64,000 nucleotides of DNA. Origin: Phymatolithon calcareum (taxonomy: Eukaryota > Rhodophyta > Florideophyceae > Hapalidiales). Position numbers and translations under genes: made by a program. Below, in pieces: positions 45,127 through 56,593 of the stretch (its first letter is position 1; each line of letters starts with the position of its first letter). Under the pieces are notes generated by a model that saw nothing but the letters and a program-made list of their open reading frames with translations, did no database searches and had not been told where the DNA came from. The DNA is taken from assembly GCA_977006965.1 (NCBI GenBank), contig OZ345352.1, positions 4,526,001-4,590,000 of the forward strand. Direction: 5' to 3'.

Positions 45127-45329
45127 AGTGACATAGTCGAACAGTTTGGAAGATTAGTGACACTGAGATGCCATGCTTATAAAATAGTGACACCGACGCA
45201 CTGTTTTTCAGATTAGTGACACTGACATGCCATTTATAAGAATAGTGACACTGAAATGCCTTTTTCGCAATTAGTGACACAGACGCGAGAATTAGTGACA
45301 CTGAAAATATGCGTCCATTCATGAATGGC
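45127..45329 (-). repeat. Right terminal array of MULE
   Basis: Seven units beginning agtgac (attagtgacact and variants) at roughly 30 bp spacing, ending in the palindrome at 45315-45329. It is the inverse of the left array. Confidence 0.8.
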
Positions 45330-46059
45330 GAAGCCAAGTGCAATCATAGCATTCTCTCAAAATCATCCCTCGTTGGTAATTTGGAAGAGATTCAATCCCC
45401 GCCCCGATCCAATTTAAATCTAATTGGGTCGGAATGCAAAATAATCCTACAGTACTTTGTTCGGTGGGCTCGTTTTTGAGAAAGTAACTGTTTACGTAGA
45501 TGAACCGGAAGACCTCCAGGGGCACCAGTGCATACGTTAAATTGCGAAAAGTCCCAATCTACTCCAAGATCACTAAAAACGCCATTTCCCACAGCTCCCT
45601 GTATCGCACGGGCCGAAATCTTCCCTTCTTCGAAGTTGTCTGATAGCATCATCCACGTCCTTACAAACCCTGGAATTACAGTATGTTACAAATGCCACGA
45701 GAGGGGATGATCCAATTTAAAATGAAACCGATTACTAAAAATTTGATATTCACAGTTCAGGGGACAGAAAGAGGGAAATAGATCGTCTATGATAACACGC
45801 CTGCTGACACGTTATCTGTGCGTATCATATGCGAGTTTCTCGCAGCCCCGCAAGAAGTAAAATTGCATGTGTTCTATTGGACGTACTGGCATTCCCAATT
45901 TCTCATTTTTCCATTTTCCTGGTGGGGAACTATTCGTTCATCGGCCCTTATCAGTGACACTGAAAATATGAGTGCATAAACACGAATGCGAAACAGGGCA
46001 GACACAGCATTCTTTGGGCAACATGGTTTGCAGGTCAATTCCAAAGGAACCTACAGCAA
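45330..46059. other. Non-coding with a dispersed repeat and a stray MULE end
   Basis: Contains dispersed repeat copy 2 (45635-45850) and, at about 45950-45970, gtgacactgaaaatatg, the same string found next to the right MULE end. The latter looks like a detached MULE terminus. Confidence 0.5.
45635..45850 (+). repeat. Dispersed repeat, copy 2
   Basis: Direct copy of 18650-18885 (atagcatcatccacgtcc, cacgagaggggatgatcc, gcgtatcatatg). Confidence 0.65.
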
Positions 46060-47480
46060 TTGATTGAAAAAATGGGCAATAAAGGAGCATGGGGAGTTAG
46101 AATTCTCAGCATGAAGAAGCATACATATTGTAGAGCCCTGCAGAAGCTAGCTCGAAATAATGCTAGCATTATGGGAAACATGCGGGAGAGTCAAATGTCT
46201 TCCTCGGGGATGGCGCCAAGCAACTCTGATTTCCTACAAGCAAGGCCCAGCTCATGTCGCAGCAATCTACAGGCCCATATGTCTTTAAAGTCAAGCCAGG
46301 AAAATCATCGACTCATCTCTAGATGCATACCTTCGCGAGAACTACCACTTCAATAAGGTTCAGCTGGGTTTTCAGAAAGACAGAAGCACATATCTCTCTT
46401 TACTCCGCGCAAAAAGAAAAATGAAAAATGGTTATCAGTTCATGGCAATTCTTGACATACCCGCGACAGACAATAGTGTGCCAAGGGATATCCTCATGAA
46501 GAGGCTGACGGAGAAAATTCCTGAAGAGATAACAAGGATGGTTTCGTGCCTGTTAAAACCATCGCGGGTCACATCAGCTGCAGACGAGACAGAAACGTGG
46601 TGTATCATCGACCGAGGAGTACGTCAAAGTTCCCCGCTTAGTCCATCACTATACAATATATTCATGGACACATTCGCAGAAGCCGTCTCCAAGACAGACG
46701 GAAACGTCGTAGACAACCCATTGCATTTGTTCGCAGATGATGTTCAGCTTCAAGCGAAGACAGGACGAGGAATGCAGAAACTTCTTGATATAGCGACCAT
46801 TTGGGCAAGCGAAAATGGAATGAAATGGAATACAAAACCAGGAAAAAGCGAAGTTCTTAAGTAAAAATGGCTTCAGAGGCAGACTTTTTACTTAGCGGGA
46901 CGAGAACACTATCAAGCCTGGAGACTCTCATATATTGGGGTAAGCATGAATAACAAGAGAGTTACGGATGACACGGCGATAGAAAGAGTTCGAAATGCTG
47001 CAGGATGCATGCATAAGCTTCGGGAGCTTGGAGGGAATGTTCGAGGATTCAAACCGGAGACATGCATCAGGATCTTCAAGTTGCTAATTATCACGATATG
47101 GGAGTACGCGTTACACGTTACTCCAATGAAAAATCAATTGCTCTCTGCAATCGAGTCGGCAGAGGGCTTGTTATACAAGAATGTTTTCGGGAAGTATGGC
47201 GAACACTGCTGGCCCCGAATGCGAGTTCTGTGCCGACTGGGACCACCAAAGATGAGGAGACGTCATCAAGCAGAAATGCTTCATTAAGCCTGGTAAGACA
47301 CAAAAAGCGCCTTGAAGAAACAGAATAGTACTCGGGAAGAGATGAGGACGTAAAGGAAGCAATGAAGGATATTCAATATCTCAAGATTTATGAAGACCTG
47401 CGACAAGCCCTTCAGAAAGCCCAGGAGGGATCTGTCACGAAGAAGAGGAGGAGAGAAGGAACAATTAAGATATAGGATAA
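46060..47480 (+). pseudogene. LINE ORF2 fragment (RT and C-terminus), copy 2
   Basis: RT motifs in order across frameshifts: YRPI at about 46275, then VQLGFQKDRSTYLSLL at about 46360. The frame 46421-46864 holds FMAILDIP, RGVRQSSPLSPSLYNIFMD and the catalytic HLFADDVQLQAK, ending at KWNTKPGKSEVLK. The C-terminal part, about 46925-47330, has WEYALHVTP (Trp intact) and a following ESAEGLLYKNVFGKYGEHC. It is more diverged from the full LINE than copy 3 and belongs to a related subfamily. 5' truncated. Confidence 0.75.
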
Positions 47481-47972
47481 GGAAGAAGAAGGCAGATCAA
47501 TGAAGATTCCTATTGAAGGCAAGCTACCAGGGATCCCTTACATAGGAGAAAGAACAAAACGTTTAAGGTGCCTAAGGTCGACATTCAACCGAGCACTCCT
47601 TTGGAGGAAATCAGTATTGGGTGCCTACTGTGGTTTTGCCGCGTTGATCGAACTAGTCGCCTTACAACGCAGAAATTGAGTTTGATTGCAAGAGACTGTC
47701 GAAACACATCGACATTTGGTGCCACTACCTCGCCGAGCAAGTTTCAAACGGCAGCATCGTCCCTATACACGTGCCAGGCACTGGCCAACTTGCTGATATG
47801 CGAAAAAAATCGCTTTGCAAGACCAAATTCAAGCAGAAAATTCTACTTATACGCGGCGATGAGAACAGCTTTTAAGAGGGCGTCTCAGATCCTCACTAGT
47901 TTATTCCAAGCACTCCTCATACTGCCGCTCAAGACCTGTCAGATCCTCACTAGTGGGCTGGATAGTAAGTAG
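47481..47972. repeat. Relic related to the start of segments A and B
   Basis: ttgggtgcctactgtggttttgcc (47617) and cagaaattgagtttgattgcaagaga resemble 5498-5590 and 49870-49970. A short direct repeat cagatcctcactagt is seen at 47886 and 47940. No gene. Confidence 0.5.
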
Positions 47973-48610
47973 AAAGCCCTAGTCTGCACTCTCCAGCTGT
48001 CGCAAAACGGCAATTAACAGTTCAGAACAAAAGAGAGTTTATTACCTTCAGCGCGCTCAGCATTGTAGAACCTCGCGAAGGTCCACGTGCTGAGCGCGCG
48101 AAAGGCAATAAACTCTCTTTTTTCTGAACTGTTAATTGCCGTTTTGCGACATTCAAGAATGTCGTCACACACCAGTTAGTCTTAGTGATCCGTTATGACC
48201 GCTGGTTTCCCAAACGGGGACCGGGCATGGCGAGACGCCTACACCAGCCGCTTCTCTCCGTGTGCTCCCGGAAGGAGCACTGAGCCGACCAAGACTTGGT
48301 GATTCTTATTCCGACTGCCTTCAGACACAATGCTGAGTTCGGGTGCTGTCGCATTTATACTATTCCGAATCTGGTCATCGGCGCTGGAGTATGAAGCGGC
48401 GCTCATCCAGAGCCAGTTAGACTGTCTCCGAATTTACTGTCTTGTTATGAGAAACAGGCGGCTGTGTGCGAGACGGAGCCACTTGAGACCCTTTGTTTCT
48501 TGTTTTCTCGACAGCGATTATTCCCGACCTCGAATTTGCGACACCAGCCACATGTATGATCCATAACCCACTATAAGAACTACAGCTCTCATCTACGTAA
48601 AGCCCTAGTC
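47973..48610. mobile_element. Insertion candidate with 12 bp direct repeats and a long hairpin
   Basis: aaagccctagtc occurs at 47973-47984 and again at 48599-48610, enclosing 614 bp (47985-48598). A repeat of this length is typical of target-primed retrotransposition. The insert begins with a large hairpin and has no long coding frame, so it could be a SINE-like or retroposed RNA sequence. Class not established. Confidence 0.45.
47998..48151. repeat. Long hairpin, about 64 bp arms
   Basis: Arm 47998-48062 (tgtcgcaaaacggcaatta...) pairs with 48088-48151 across a 25-base loop, with only a few mismatches and one indel. Both arms include aataaactctctt or its complement and gcgcgctcagca or its complement. 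Confidence 0.85.
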
Positions 48611-49224
48611 ATCCTTCAGTGCTAAAAGTTTTTGTTATGGATGACTTCGAATGAACTGGAAGATCCCGCAACAGGATAACCGCCTTTCATGAAACAAAGT
48701 TCATGTCCCTTTATTCTTTAAATTTTTCGATATGGCTTATAACGCCGCAGGAGACTTTTCCTTTCCAGATATCGAGCAAACGTAAGTTGCAATATGCTTT
48801 AGCCCGGAGTGAGAGTGTGTATGCAATGTTTAAACTAACCTTTCGGGCATGTCACCATGAGGAGGAGATGTGCTCGGAAGGCGGGGATGTTGAATGAGCT
48901 AGTTGGGCTGACAACAGGCTACATTGTTGAGAGCGCTTAGCACAAAATGCAATATTCGATGCGGTGAAAGACAACAAGAGAAGTAAAACTTACATTTTTG
49001 AATTGTTTATGAACAAATTCTGGGAGAACAAAGTGGCTTTCTTTCGCTGCTTTTTAAAGGTCCTTCCAAGAAACCTCATTTCAGGCCCAGAAAAGCTGCT
49101 TACAGAGCTTTCGCTGTTCCGAACCCTCGTGTACGGCCTGCCGGGGAACCCCAGTGAAATTTATTATAAATTTTAAGGGTTCTATAGGACGCTAATATGT
49201 GATACTGTAAAATATGCAACTTTA
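48611..49224. other. No gene; left edge of segment B
   Basis: Short frames only. Similarity to segment A begins near 49197. Confidence 0.4.
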
Positions 49225-49570
49225 AGAATGTAATGTCTTCCATCTTAAAGAGTCGTGGACTTCGCGCGGGCATATGGCAAGAAGTCCAGAGCGGGTACCC
49301 TGCACGTGAAGTCGATGTCGTGCAGGTCCCATTTAATGGTTTTGTACATTGATTAAGCTGTGTATGTAGCTAGAACGGTTGATGTTCACGATTTAGGGGT
49401 TGTGTGTGGAGAGCAGATGTCGGGACGTTGTTTTCTTCTTGAGAGAAGTGAGATGTGCAGATGAGAGCAGTATGTAAATTGAAGTGAGATTGTGGCAGAT
49501 GCGAGAGGAAGCGAGTATGACAGATACGAGCTGCAATGGCCACACATGGGACATTCTTACAAAACGTTGT
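49225..49570. mobile_element. Short insertion in segment B
   Basis: Segment A passes from ctgtaaaatatgtaacgatg into tttttgtagac (3388-3413) without this 345 bp. Ends show ttaagaatgt inward and cattcttac inverted, as a possible short terminal repeat. Likely a MITE; target duplication unclear. Confidence 0.4.
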
Positions 49571-50895
49571 TTTTTGTAGACGCGGGAAAAATAAGCTGCT
49601 TTCACGTAATTGACTAATTTTTTCTAATATTCTGAAGAGGTGAACAGAAAATGACAACAGTCGGGGCGTAGTCCGCTTTACTATCGTTTTGGTTCTTACT
49701 GGTCCAGTGGAAGACTCATTTTCGTACTTTCTGTGAGAGCTTCCATTGGCTACAAACTTGTATTGTCAAAACGGAAGGTCTTCTCGTTTCTAAAAATTAT
49801 GTCGTTCCTGTACAGAAAGCAGGACTAAAAATGAGTAAAACGTACTTGTACGTGGCTCCTGCTGTGTACACTGAGTGCCTACTTTAGTATTACGACTGTA
49901 GTCGCCTCAAAACGTACTCTATCATCGTCAATGTTGAGTACAGAAATTGAGTTTGATTGTAAGAGAGTCACAGGAGCTTGTTGGGATAGAATTAAGAATC
50001 AAGAACGTTTTCAGGAGCCAGAAGTCTGTACCTCAGAGAATATCTCAAGAACTGCGCCATTTCTCCAAGGTGAGGCTTTAGTAGCTCTCAAAATAAAATT
50101 ATCAAATATCCCCTTATTGTGTATTGTCACACTGTTGCCAACGAAGATACTTGGTATCAATATATAAAAGCAATAAGGCAAAGAAACAACTGAAGCCATA
50201 CTCCGTCATATGCCGTAAACAAACTCAGTGGAAGAAATAAAATTCCGTCACAGGGAATAAATAGTTTCTCGTCTAGAGGACCTAACTTTTAAATAAAAAT
50301 TTCTTCCTCATCTTCCAGAGGACCGCGTCTTTGTTTATCATGCAATTCGAATAAAAAACTCGAATAACTCACCTACTCAAATTATTATGTCGTTGGCAGC
50401 ATCTATGATTTATAGATCCACTTCAATGAATAAAAACCTTTGACGTCATCTTCAGAACGTTGACTCCCGTTCATAAAATTTTGACAAAGTTTTTGGACTG
50501 AGATTCTGTAACATTGGGGGAGGAATGAGTTGGAACAGTGTGGCAGTTTATTCCCGATCAGTGAGTTCTTCCGTTTTCCACGGCCAGACAGTCATCCATT
50601 TCCAAATCAAACTTGAATAAGCTTCTTCTTAACACTAATACCTTCTCCTCCCGAAAAAAAATTCTAAACCAACGCGCATGTTCAGAAGTAAAATCGTGGA
50701 AGCGGCTTATCCCTATGTGAGGCGATGCCTCTCTACTAAAACTAAGGGCGGAAACTGCTTAATAAAGGTTATATTTATTTAAAAGGAACCAACGCATCTG
50801 GAAATCTGCTTACGTAAATTTTCGATCACATTCCAGCCAATGCGTCATCTGGAAGCATATTGCGTGCTTCCAGCTCATCGAACTTATACAGGAAT
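49571..50895. other. Segment B left block, no gene
   Basis: Matches 5241-6493. A 78-codon open frame (49931-50167) is broken in the A copy, so coding is not supported. Confidence 0.5.
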
Positions 50896-52884
50896 CTAGT
50901 GTCTATCATATGTGACGGGAAATTTCCCTCAATTTAGGGGCACTTTTCCCTCAATTGAGGGAATGATAATCAAATATTTTTGCCAGCGAAAGCTACTCAT
51001 TATTAAGCTCATCAAAGGCATCAAGCTCATGAATGTGCAGCATGCTTAGCAAAACAGTTTTCTACCTGCTGAAGTGCCACATATGTTGATTGTGGCGCGA
51101 GCAAGTCTACTACACGATTAGAACACGAGAGTTAATTCCTTGACTTGTCAGACTCTGCAGTTGTTTTGAATAGCTAAAGTAGTCATCATGCCAATTGCGC
51201 CTTACTCTTCCATTTTCAAGGGAGTTACGTGGGTTTCAACACCGGCCTTGGAACAAATATACCTTTTGGAGTACTGAACATCGATGATTATTGCGCGAGG
51301 CAGAGTGCATCCCGGAGGACAAGGCGCCTTGTACTAGGGTATAGGGGCACAAGACAGCGGAATACAATTGTAGTATGGGCAGTTTCACCTTCCAAAGCGT
51401 GTTGCTTCTCGCTTTCTGTCGTGGTCCCCAGATTAAGATGCAGCATTATCTCACGTTTTCCTTAGTCTGAATTCTGTAACTCGCACATTTCTCCCGTTTA
51501 CGGTAGATGATGATGTACTGAAAGAGGCCATTCTCAATCCATTGACCTCCGTTGCCGTACCAAGAGATATGAACTTGGCAAAGCAAAACCAGGTCTAACA
51601 GAGACGCAGTGGGTTTTTGTGATCATGAATAGCATCAATAAATCCTGAACGAGCTCCCACCGGTACTGTACGGACGACATAGTGCCTTGTTCACTTGGTT
51701 GCACGGTGAATGTGACGCACCGGAGGTACTCGGAGTACCTGGCTCTGGCCACCCGACTGTTTGAAAATGAAGGAGTGAAGATATACTTCTTCCCTACGGA
51801 AAACTTCCAAAAATCTCTTTGCGCCGAACTCATAAGGACGAGTATTCCCAAAATCGTAGCCTCCACTCTTCCTATTCGTTTCAGCTTAGCGGATAACTAA
51901 GCAACAATTGTTCGCAGCTGCACTCGGCAAAACATCATCATGAAGGAATCATACGGTGTGTGGAACCCGATGCCACCGTTCTCGAATATAACATCTCTAT
52001 TTATAGTGCGAACTTTCCAGAACTGTCGCGGAATCCTTCCCCCAATTGGACATAGAACTTGGCGGTCGAACCATGGCACTCCATGAGCAAATATACTCTG
52101 CTCACGGTCTGACGCAATGACATCAAGCTCCTCTTGCGATTATTGGTCCCAGGAATCATGCACGGTGTAGGGGAGGGAACCCACAAGAGGGTGTTCAGAG
52201 ATGCTGTTGATCGTATAGTAGGTTTGTGTTGCCTTCTGCGAAGAGTGTGGTTAATGCTGAACGCAAAACTCGGCGTTTGGCGAAGAAGATGTTCGACCGC
52301 GAGTACTGTAAGCCGGCGTTCGAGGTACAGAATTTTGCCTGCTGGGACTCGATACAAGCATTCGAGAGGAACAAGCGCCTTTTTCACCCTTCCCTGCCTT
52401 GATGTTGACAATCCTGATAGTCTTAATCGTCGTCTTTTCGATTGGTTTCTGAACAAGCACCCTTTTCACGCGAAGTGACATGCTCGAGCGAGCCTTCATT
52501 TCATCAACTTGCACCTCTTGATCCTTGCCGTTCGCCTTTTTTGAACTGAAAAATGCTCCAGATAGTCTGCAGCACAGTGCGGGACTTGTCCCTGATGTTG
52601 CTTTATGTGTGTACGGCCGCACCGACCACCCGGAGCCGGTCTTTTTCTAGAAGCATGGCGGATGTATTTTTTCTGAGTGACCAGCAGATTTTCGTTCCTA
52701 TGGGCGAACGACGTCGTTTTAAGGTAGAAAAATGGGTACTGCCCACCAAGAACAAAAGGTCTTCTTTCCGAATCTGGCACTCAAATCTGTTCCGCATTCT
52801 TTTTACAAACTTTTTCGAGCTTTTAAATCCATCCCAATTGACGAAAATTCCCTCAATTATGGTTGTTCGGCAAATAGGCACTAG
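50896..52884 (-). mobile_element. piggyBac-like element PB4, internally deleted
   Basis: CTAG at 50896-50899 and 52881-52884 with TGTCTAT-type ends. Length 1989 bp. Flanks on both sides match those of PB1 in segment A (aacttatac..ggaat before, gtctcctattcctgca-like after). Its interior, however, shares the deletion and sequence of PB2. Confidence 0.85.
51000..52622 (-). pseudogene. piggyBac-type transposase remnant (PB4)
   Basis: N-terminal pieces at 52251-52622 and 51897-52079 (PWFDRQVLCPIGGRIPRQFW), a middle piece at 51534-51866 (KKYIFTPSFSNSRVAR) and Cys-rich tail sequence near 51030-51180. Frames are broken and the catalytic region is partly deleted. Confidence 0.75.
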
Positions 52885-53325
52885 GTCTCCTATTTCTGCA
52901 GCTCCTGGCACCACTGTCTCTACAAACGTCTCTTACAGAAAAGAGTAACTGCATGTCTACCGGATACGTAGCGAGACAGAGAAGGTCAGGAAAAGAAAAA
53001 CCGCCGTTGATATGAGAGAAAATCCGAACCCCCTCCGTGCAAATTAAGTCGAAAACATAGAGACTTTTTTGGCTGTTTCCCCCGCACAACCCCTCGCGCT
53101 ATGTCGGCAACTGAGGCAAACTAGCAGCGATGCAACTCGAAATATTCCATATCAACCGAACACAACTGCAGATGTATGACAGTGCTGACGAGGACTTGAA
53201 ACAAGCTATAGAAAACTAATGATGCTAGAAATCGATATGAAGAGGAGATGATAGTGTGATGGGACAGGCGACGTGGTGTAGTCTTCACCTTAACCGTTAG
53301 AGAGAAGCTGATCTTGTGTTGGCGA
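52885..53325. other. Segment B flank, no gene
   Basis: Matches 8973-9418 and ends at the hAT-like insertion. Confidence 0.5.
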
Positions 53326-54800
53326 CAGGGTCTGTAGAACTGGTGGTCCCAACGTCTGTCATGCAGCTGACCGGAATTGCGCGTTTCAGGTAGGAATCAA
53401 GTGGTTGCTTTAACCCTTTCACACCCATTATCTTACGTCCCTGATGAGGGACATAGGTGTACGATGATCATTTGTTCAGTTATAATTAATCGCTGTCCGA
53501 GTAGTCGGCCGGAAATCCAGATATGACATTTATTGGCCCTTCCTTAGTTCCCTCACAAGGGAACGTCCGGGAATGTCTGCCAAACGGACTGCAGCACTCT
53601 GTGACATCTTCAGCAAAATACTTTGTGACGAATGTTGTGACCACAGTATGACAAGTCCTGCTCCAGATTCAGCACCAATTAGTGCAGAGTGCACATCTAC
53701 TTCAACAGAATAATTTCTCATTCATTTGGTTGAAGGAAGGCAATGCCTTAACGGACAAGAGCAACTACCGACCGATCTAGATGGTGGGCCCATCGAACGG
53801 GTCCGTCTCTTGTTTTTAGGGAAGACCAGCCCTTCCTACATTTGAGCGCCCGCGCAAAGCTCAAAACAACACGACCATGGCTAGCTGTGGAAAGGTTCCT
53901 GCCCAAGCAGAAGCACTGGAGGCCGTTTCCGATCCCTGTGAATTCTGTGGTATGGATAATTGCGATTGGACCTGCTTTCGAGAAGAAATCTACATCCATG
54001 CACAGAGCCTGGGCAGGGCGAACAGCACAGTCCGTAAGGCGCTGTAGCGATTTTTGCACGATAGCGCTCGGGGCACCTCGGACGTGGCGTACGCGTCCAA
54101 GTAACATCTGGGATTCGTCAAATTGCTCCTGAGGAGGATATTCAACAGTATATGGGTCATAAGGATGAATGACCGGTCTCTTTCTCACCCAGTACTGTAT
54201 CGGAGAAAGGCTATAATATTCTCGCAGTTCGCAAAAATGGGCTTTCGGAAGGTTCGTCCAGCAATATTCTTCATCCATTCTTTTGTCATTTCTTCAAACG
54301 CGCTTCGAATCTAGATAAGCTCTAAAATTGTAATTGATAATCAATCCCATCTTCAATTCCATAAATCCACTCCTTTTTATGAGGCGTACCTCCGGACTTC
54401 TGTCCACACCTCACACTCGCAGATTTCCCTTTCAACAGTCTTTTGTATTATTTCTTCAAATAAGCTCCAATTCACAGGGAACACTTTGTTAATCAGCCGA
54501 AGCTTTGGACAGTACTCTAGGGGCTCATAGAATACCGCAAAGAACTGTGATGTCGGAATTCAATTTCGACAGAAGAGAAAAAATAAAATTATTTTTTCAC
54601 GGTGCAAGTAATACATGACTTCCACAACCCCAATGATGAGTAGAAGCATGGAGTGCAATTCCATATGCACTTCTGGGGATTTCTCTTCATTTACAATCCC
54701 GGATTGCATTCTCAAACGAATCTCAATCCATGAAGCAATCCCCCAAAATTGCAATTGCGAGCAAACACTTGGTAGCTCAATCATGTTGTCTCCACCCCCT
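53326..54800. mobile_element. hAT-like insertion with 8 bp target duplication
   Basis: The insert begins CAGGGTCTGTAGA and ends ...CCACCCCCT; read inward from the right end it begins AGGGGGTGGAGA. The 8 bp before it, gttggcga (53318-53325), recurs as gttcgcga (54801-54808). The unoccupied site in segment A reads gttgtcga (9411-9418). CAGGG-type ends plus an 8 bp duplication are the hAT signature. Terminal repeats are weak beyond the first bases and no hAT transposase motif was recognised. Confidence 0.55.
53748..54278 (-). other. 176-residue open frame inside the hAT-like insertion
   Basis: Open on the minus strand, with SPIQYWVRKRPVIHPYDPYT near the start and AQALCMDVDFFSKAGPIAII in the middle. 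No hAT, DDE or other domain recognised, and the start is uncertain. It could be cargo or a decayed transposase piece. A companion frame lies at 53530-53721. Confidence 0.3.
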
Positions 54801-56414
54801 GTTCGCGAGCGCCGACGTTGAGGGCTTCTGAAATGAATTAAATTTCTGAAAACGGAGAAGCTGTTCTCAAACGTCTTCAGACGCTTTCCTTATTACGTGA
54901 GCGATCTTTGTGCAATAAAAAAAGAAAGAATTTCATTGAGAACTTAATTTAACTCAATAAAGTACTGCCTTGTCAGACTCTCAGAGATTGCACAACTACA
55001 TGCCTGCATAAAAACCTTTCGAGAAGTAAAAGCACAGTGGAAATTGAGATCGGGAAGTTCTCTTCAAGTAAAGTATGTAATCACTGGGAGTGAAAAGAAA
55101 AGAGTTGGGGTTTATCTTGAAAAGGGGTGATGTCTCTTTGAGGCGATCCTCTGTCTAAGATGCGATCAGGATCGCGGCTTAAATAGGCCAGGGGCGAGCA
55201 ATTGCACACCCTTCAAAAAGGGGGGGGGCACTAACCGACGCTGGACTAACATTTCGTTGAGTGTTAGGCGCTGTCTGCGATAAATCCGTTTGTTCCTCTT
55301 GGAAGAGTTGTTCGCGATACTGTGTTGTCAGTATCGGTGGATAGATCGCAAGGAGCCGTTATAGGGATCCTAGGTCGATGGTGATAATGTCGTTCATTAC
55401 ACCCCAGCAACAGTGCGTGCCTACAAGTAGCAAAGGAGTCCAGTAAGAATTCTGTATGACTCCATAGCCGGGAAGTAGGTGCTCCATGAACACGACTACA
55501 CACTATGGCAAATTTATAGATGGCTTCGAGGAACTCTTCTTGCACGAACTTAATGTCGCTTACAGAAAAAACGGTTGCTATTTAAAACGTATTTCAAAGG
55601 TGTCTTTCTTTCATTCTTTCGTGCAGGTTTTAGATGTGTCAGAAAACAACTCCCATCCTTACGGCAACCGTATTCGTTAATAGATACGAGTGGTACTTGA
55701 TGTCACAACGGCTCAAAGCCGCACAAAGTGCAGTGCTTCGGGAGCTTAACATCTAAACCTCCACGCAGCCAATCCTCAGCAGCCGACTCTCAAGGGATTA
55801 CCGGGGTTGGAAACTATTTAGGATACTCACGGTAGCTGGTCATCTCGTTACCTTCTTCCATCTCATTCAGTTCTCTCTCTCAGCTTCCTTGAGCATAGCG
55901 GCACCCTTCTCAGGGCTGAATCCATGTACTACCAAATTATCAGAAGGTGGTAGTCTTCTCCAATGGGGAAGCCGGAGCACAGCTCTTGCCAATTTAAAAA
56001 ACCCTGCATTGGAGCGGGGAAAATTCCTGACTGTGCTCTTGTCTCCTTCCTGTGACTCACAGGTGTACTTGTGGCCGGACCGGTTATTATAGCCCGCCTG
56101 TACTAAATTCGCAAGATTTCTTCGAAATCTGACAACGGCGAGGTTGAGTCTGGCATATTGAGAGTGGCGAGTTTTCGATTCGACGAGTCCCAGACGGGCG
56201 CGCTCGCGATCGCGCCAGCCATATACAGCCAAAATACCCCCGAAACAAGCGTTTTCAGCAGCTTGATCGTTGCGGCCACTTGCGACGGCGCGGGCACGGG
56301 CGCCCGTGCCGGACTTGTCTTGAATCGTTTTTGGACCCTTCGGTCCCGTCAGCCTCTCTATCCCGGATCACTTCCAAGGTTTCGCTTAAATACATCGTAC
56401 TCTAACTGCATGGT
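54801..56414 (-). pseudogene. Segment B copy of the unrecognised coding relic
   Basis: Matches 9419-10749. The 55867-56232 frame (121 residues) and 56103-56297 frame carry the same protein strings as segment A (see 9945-11055). An extra stretch at about 55080-55440 with a run of nine G bases (about 55221-55229) is not in A. The right end is the LINE target site. Confidence 0.4.
56401..56414. repeat. Left target site duplication of the LINE
   Basis: TCTAACTGCATGGT, repeated exactly at 62276-62289 on the far side of the LINE and present once in segment A at about 10736-10749. Confidence 0.9.
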
Positions 56415-56593
56415 TTTTTATTGCAATTTTTTTAAAGCCCCGCAGTCAGACGAATATACGGGCAGGGCTTCCTCAGGTGCTGCCCTCGCTAGGGCGGCTC
56501 TACTCTTATGTCTGGCATTCTATCTGGGACCCTAGCATGTGTTCGGTTGTTTTGATTGCTCTTCGTAACAGTTTCGAGGCGCCGCTTCTTCTT

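Larger units (their letters stand above)
39577..45329 (-). mobile_element. MULE with tandem-array terminal inverted repeats, about 5.75 kb
   Basis: Both ends carry the palindrome GCCATTCATGAATGG (39577-39591; inverted at 45315-45329), then a tgcatattttc-like stretch, then arrays of roughly 30 bp units each ending gtgtcactaa. The arrays are inverted with respect to each other. Inside are an intact MULE transposase (42401-44596) and a LINE fragment (40030-41560). Because the outer 14-16 bp are palindromic, it cannot be told from sequence alone whether they are part of the terminal repeat or a target duplication. Confidence 0.8.
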
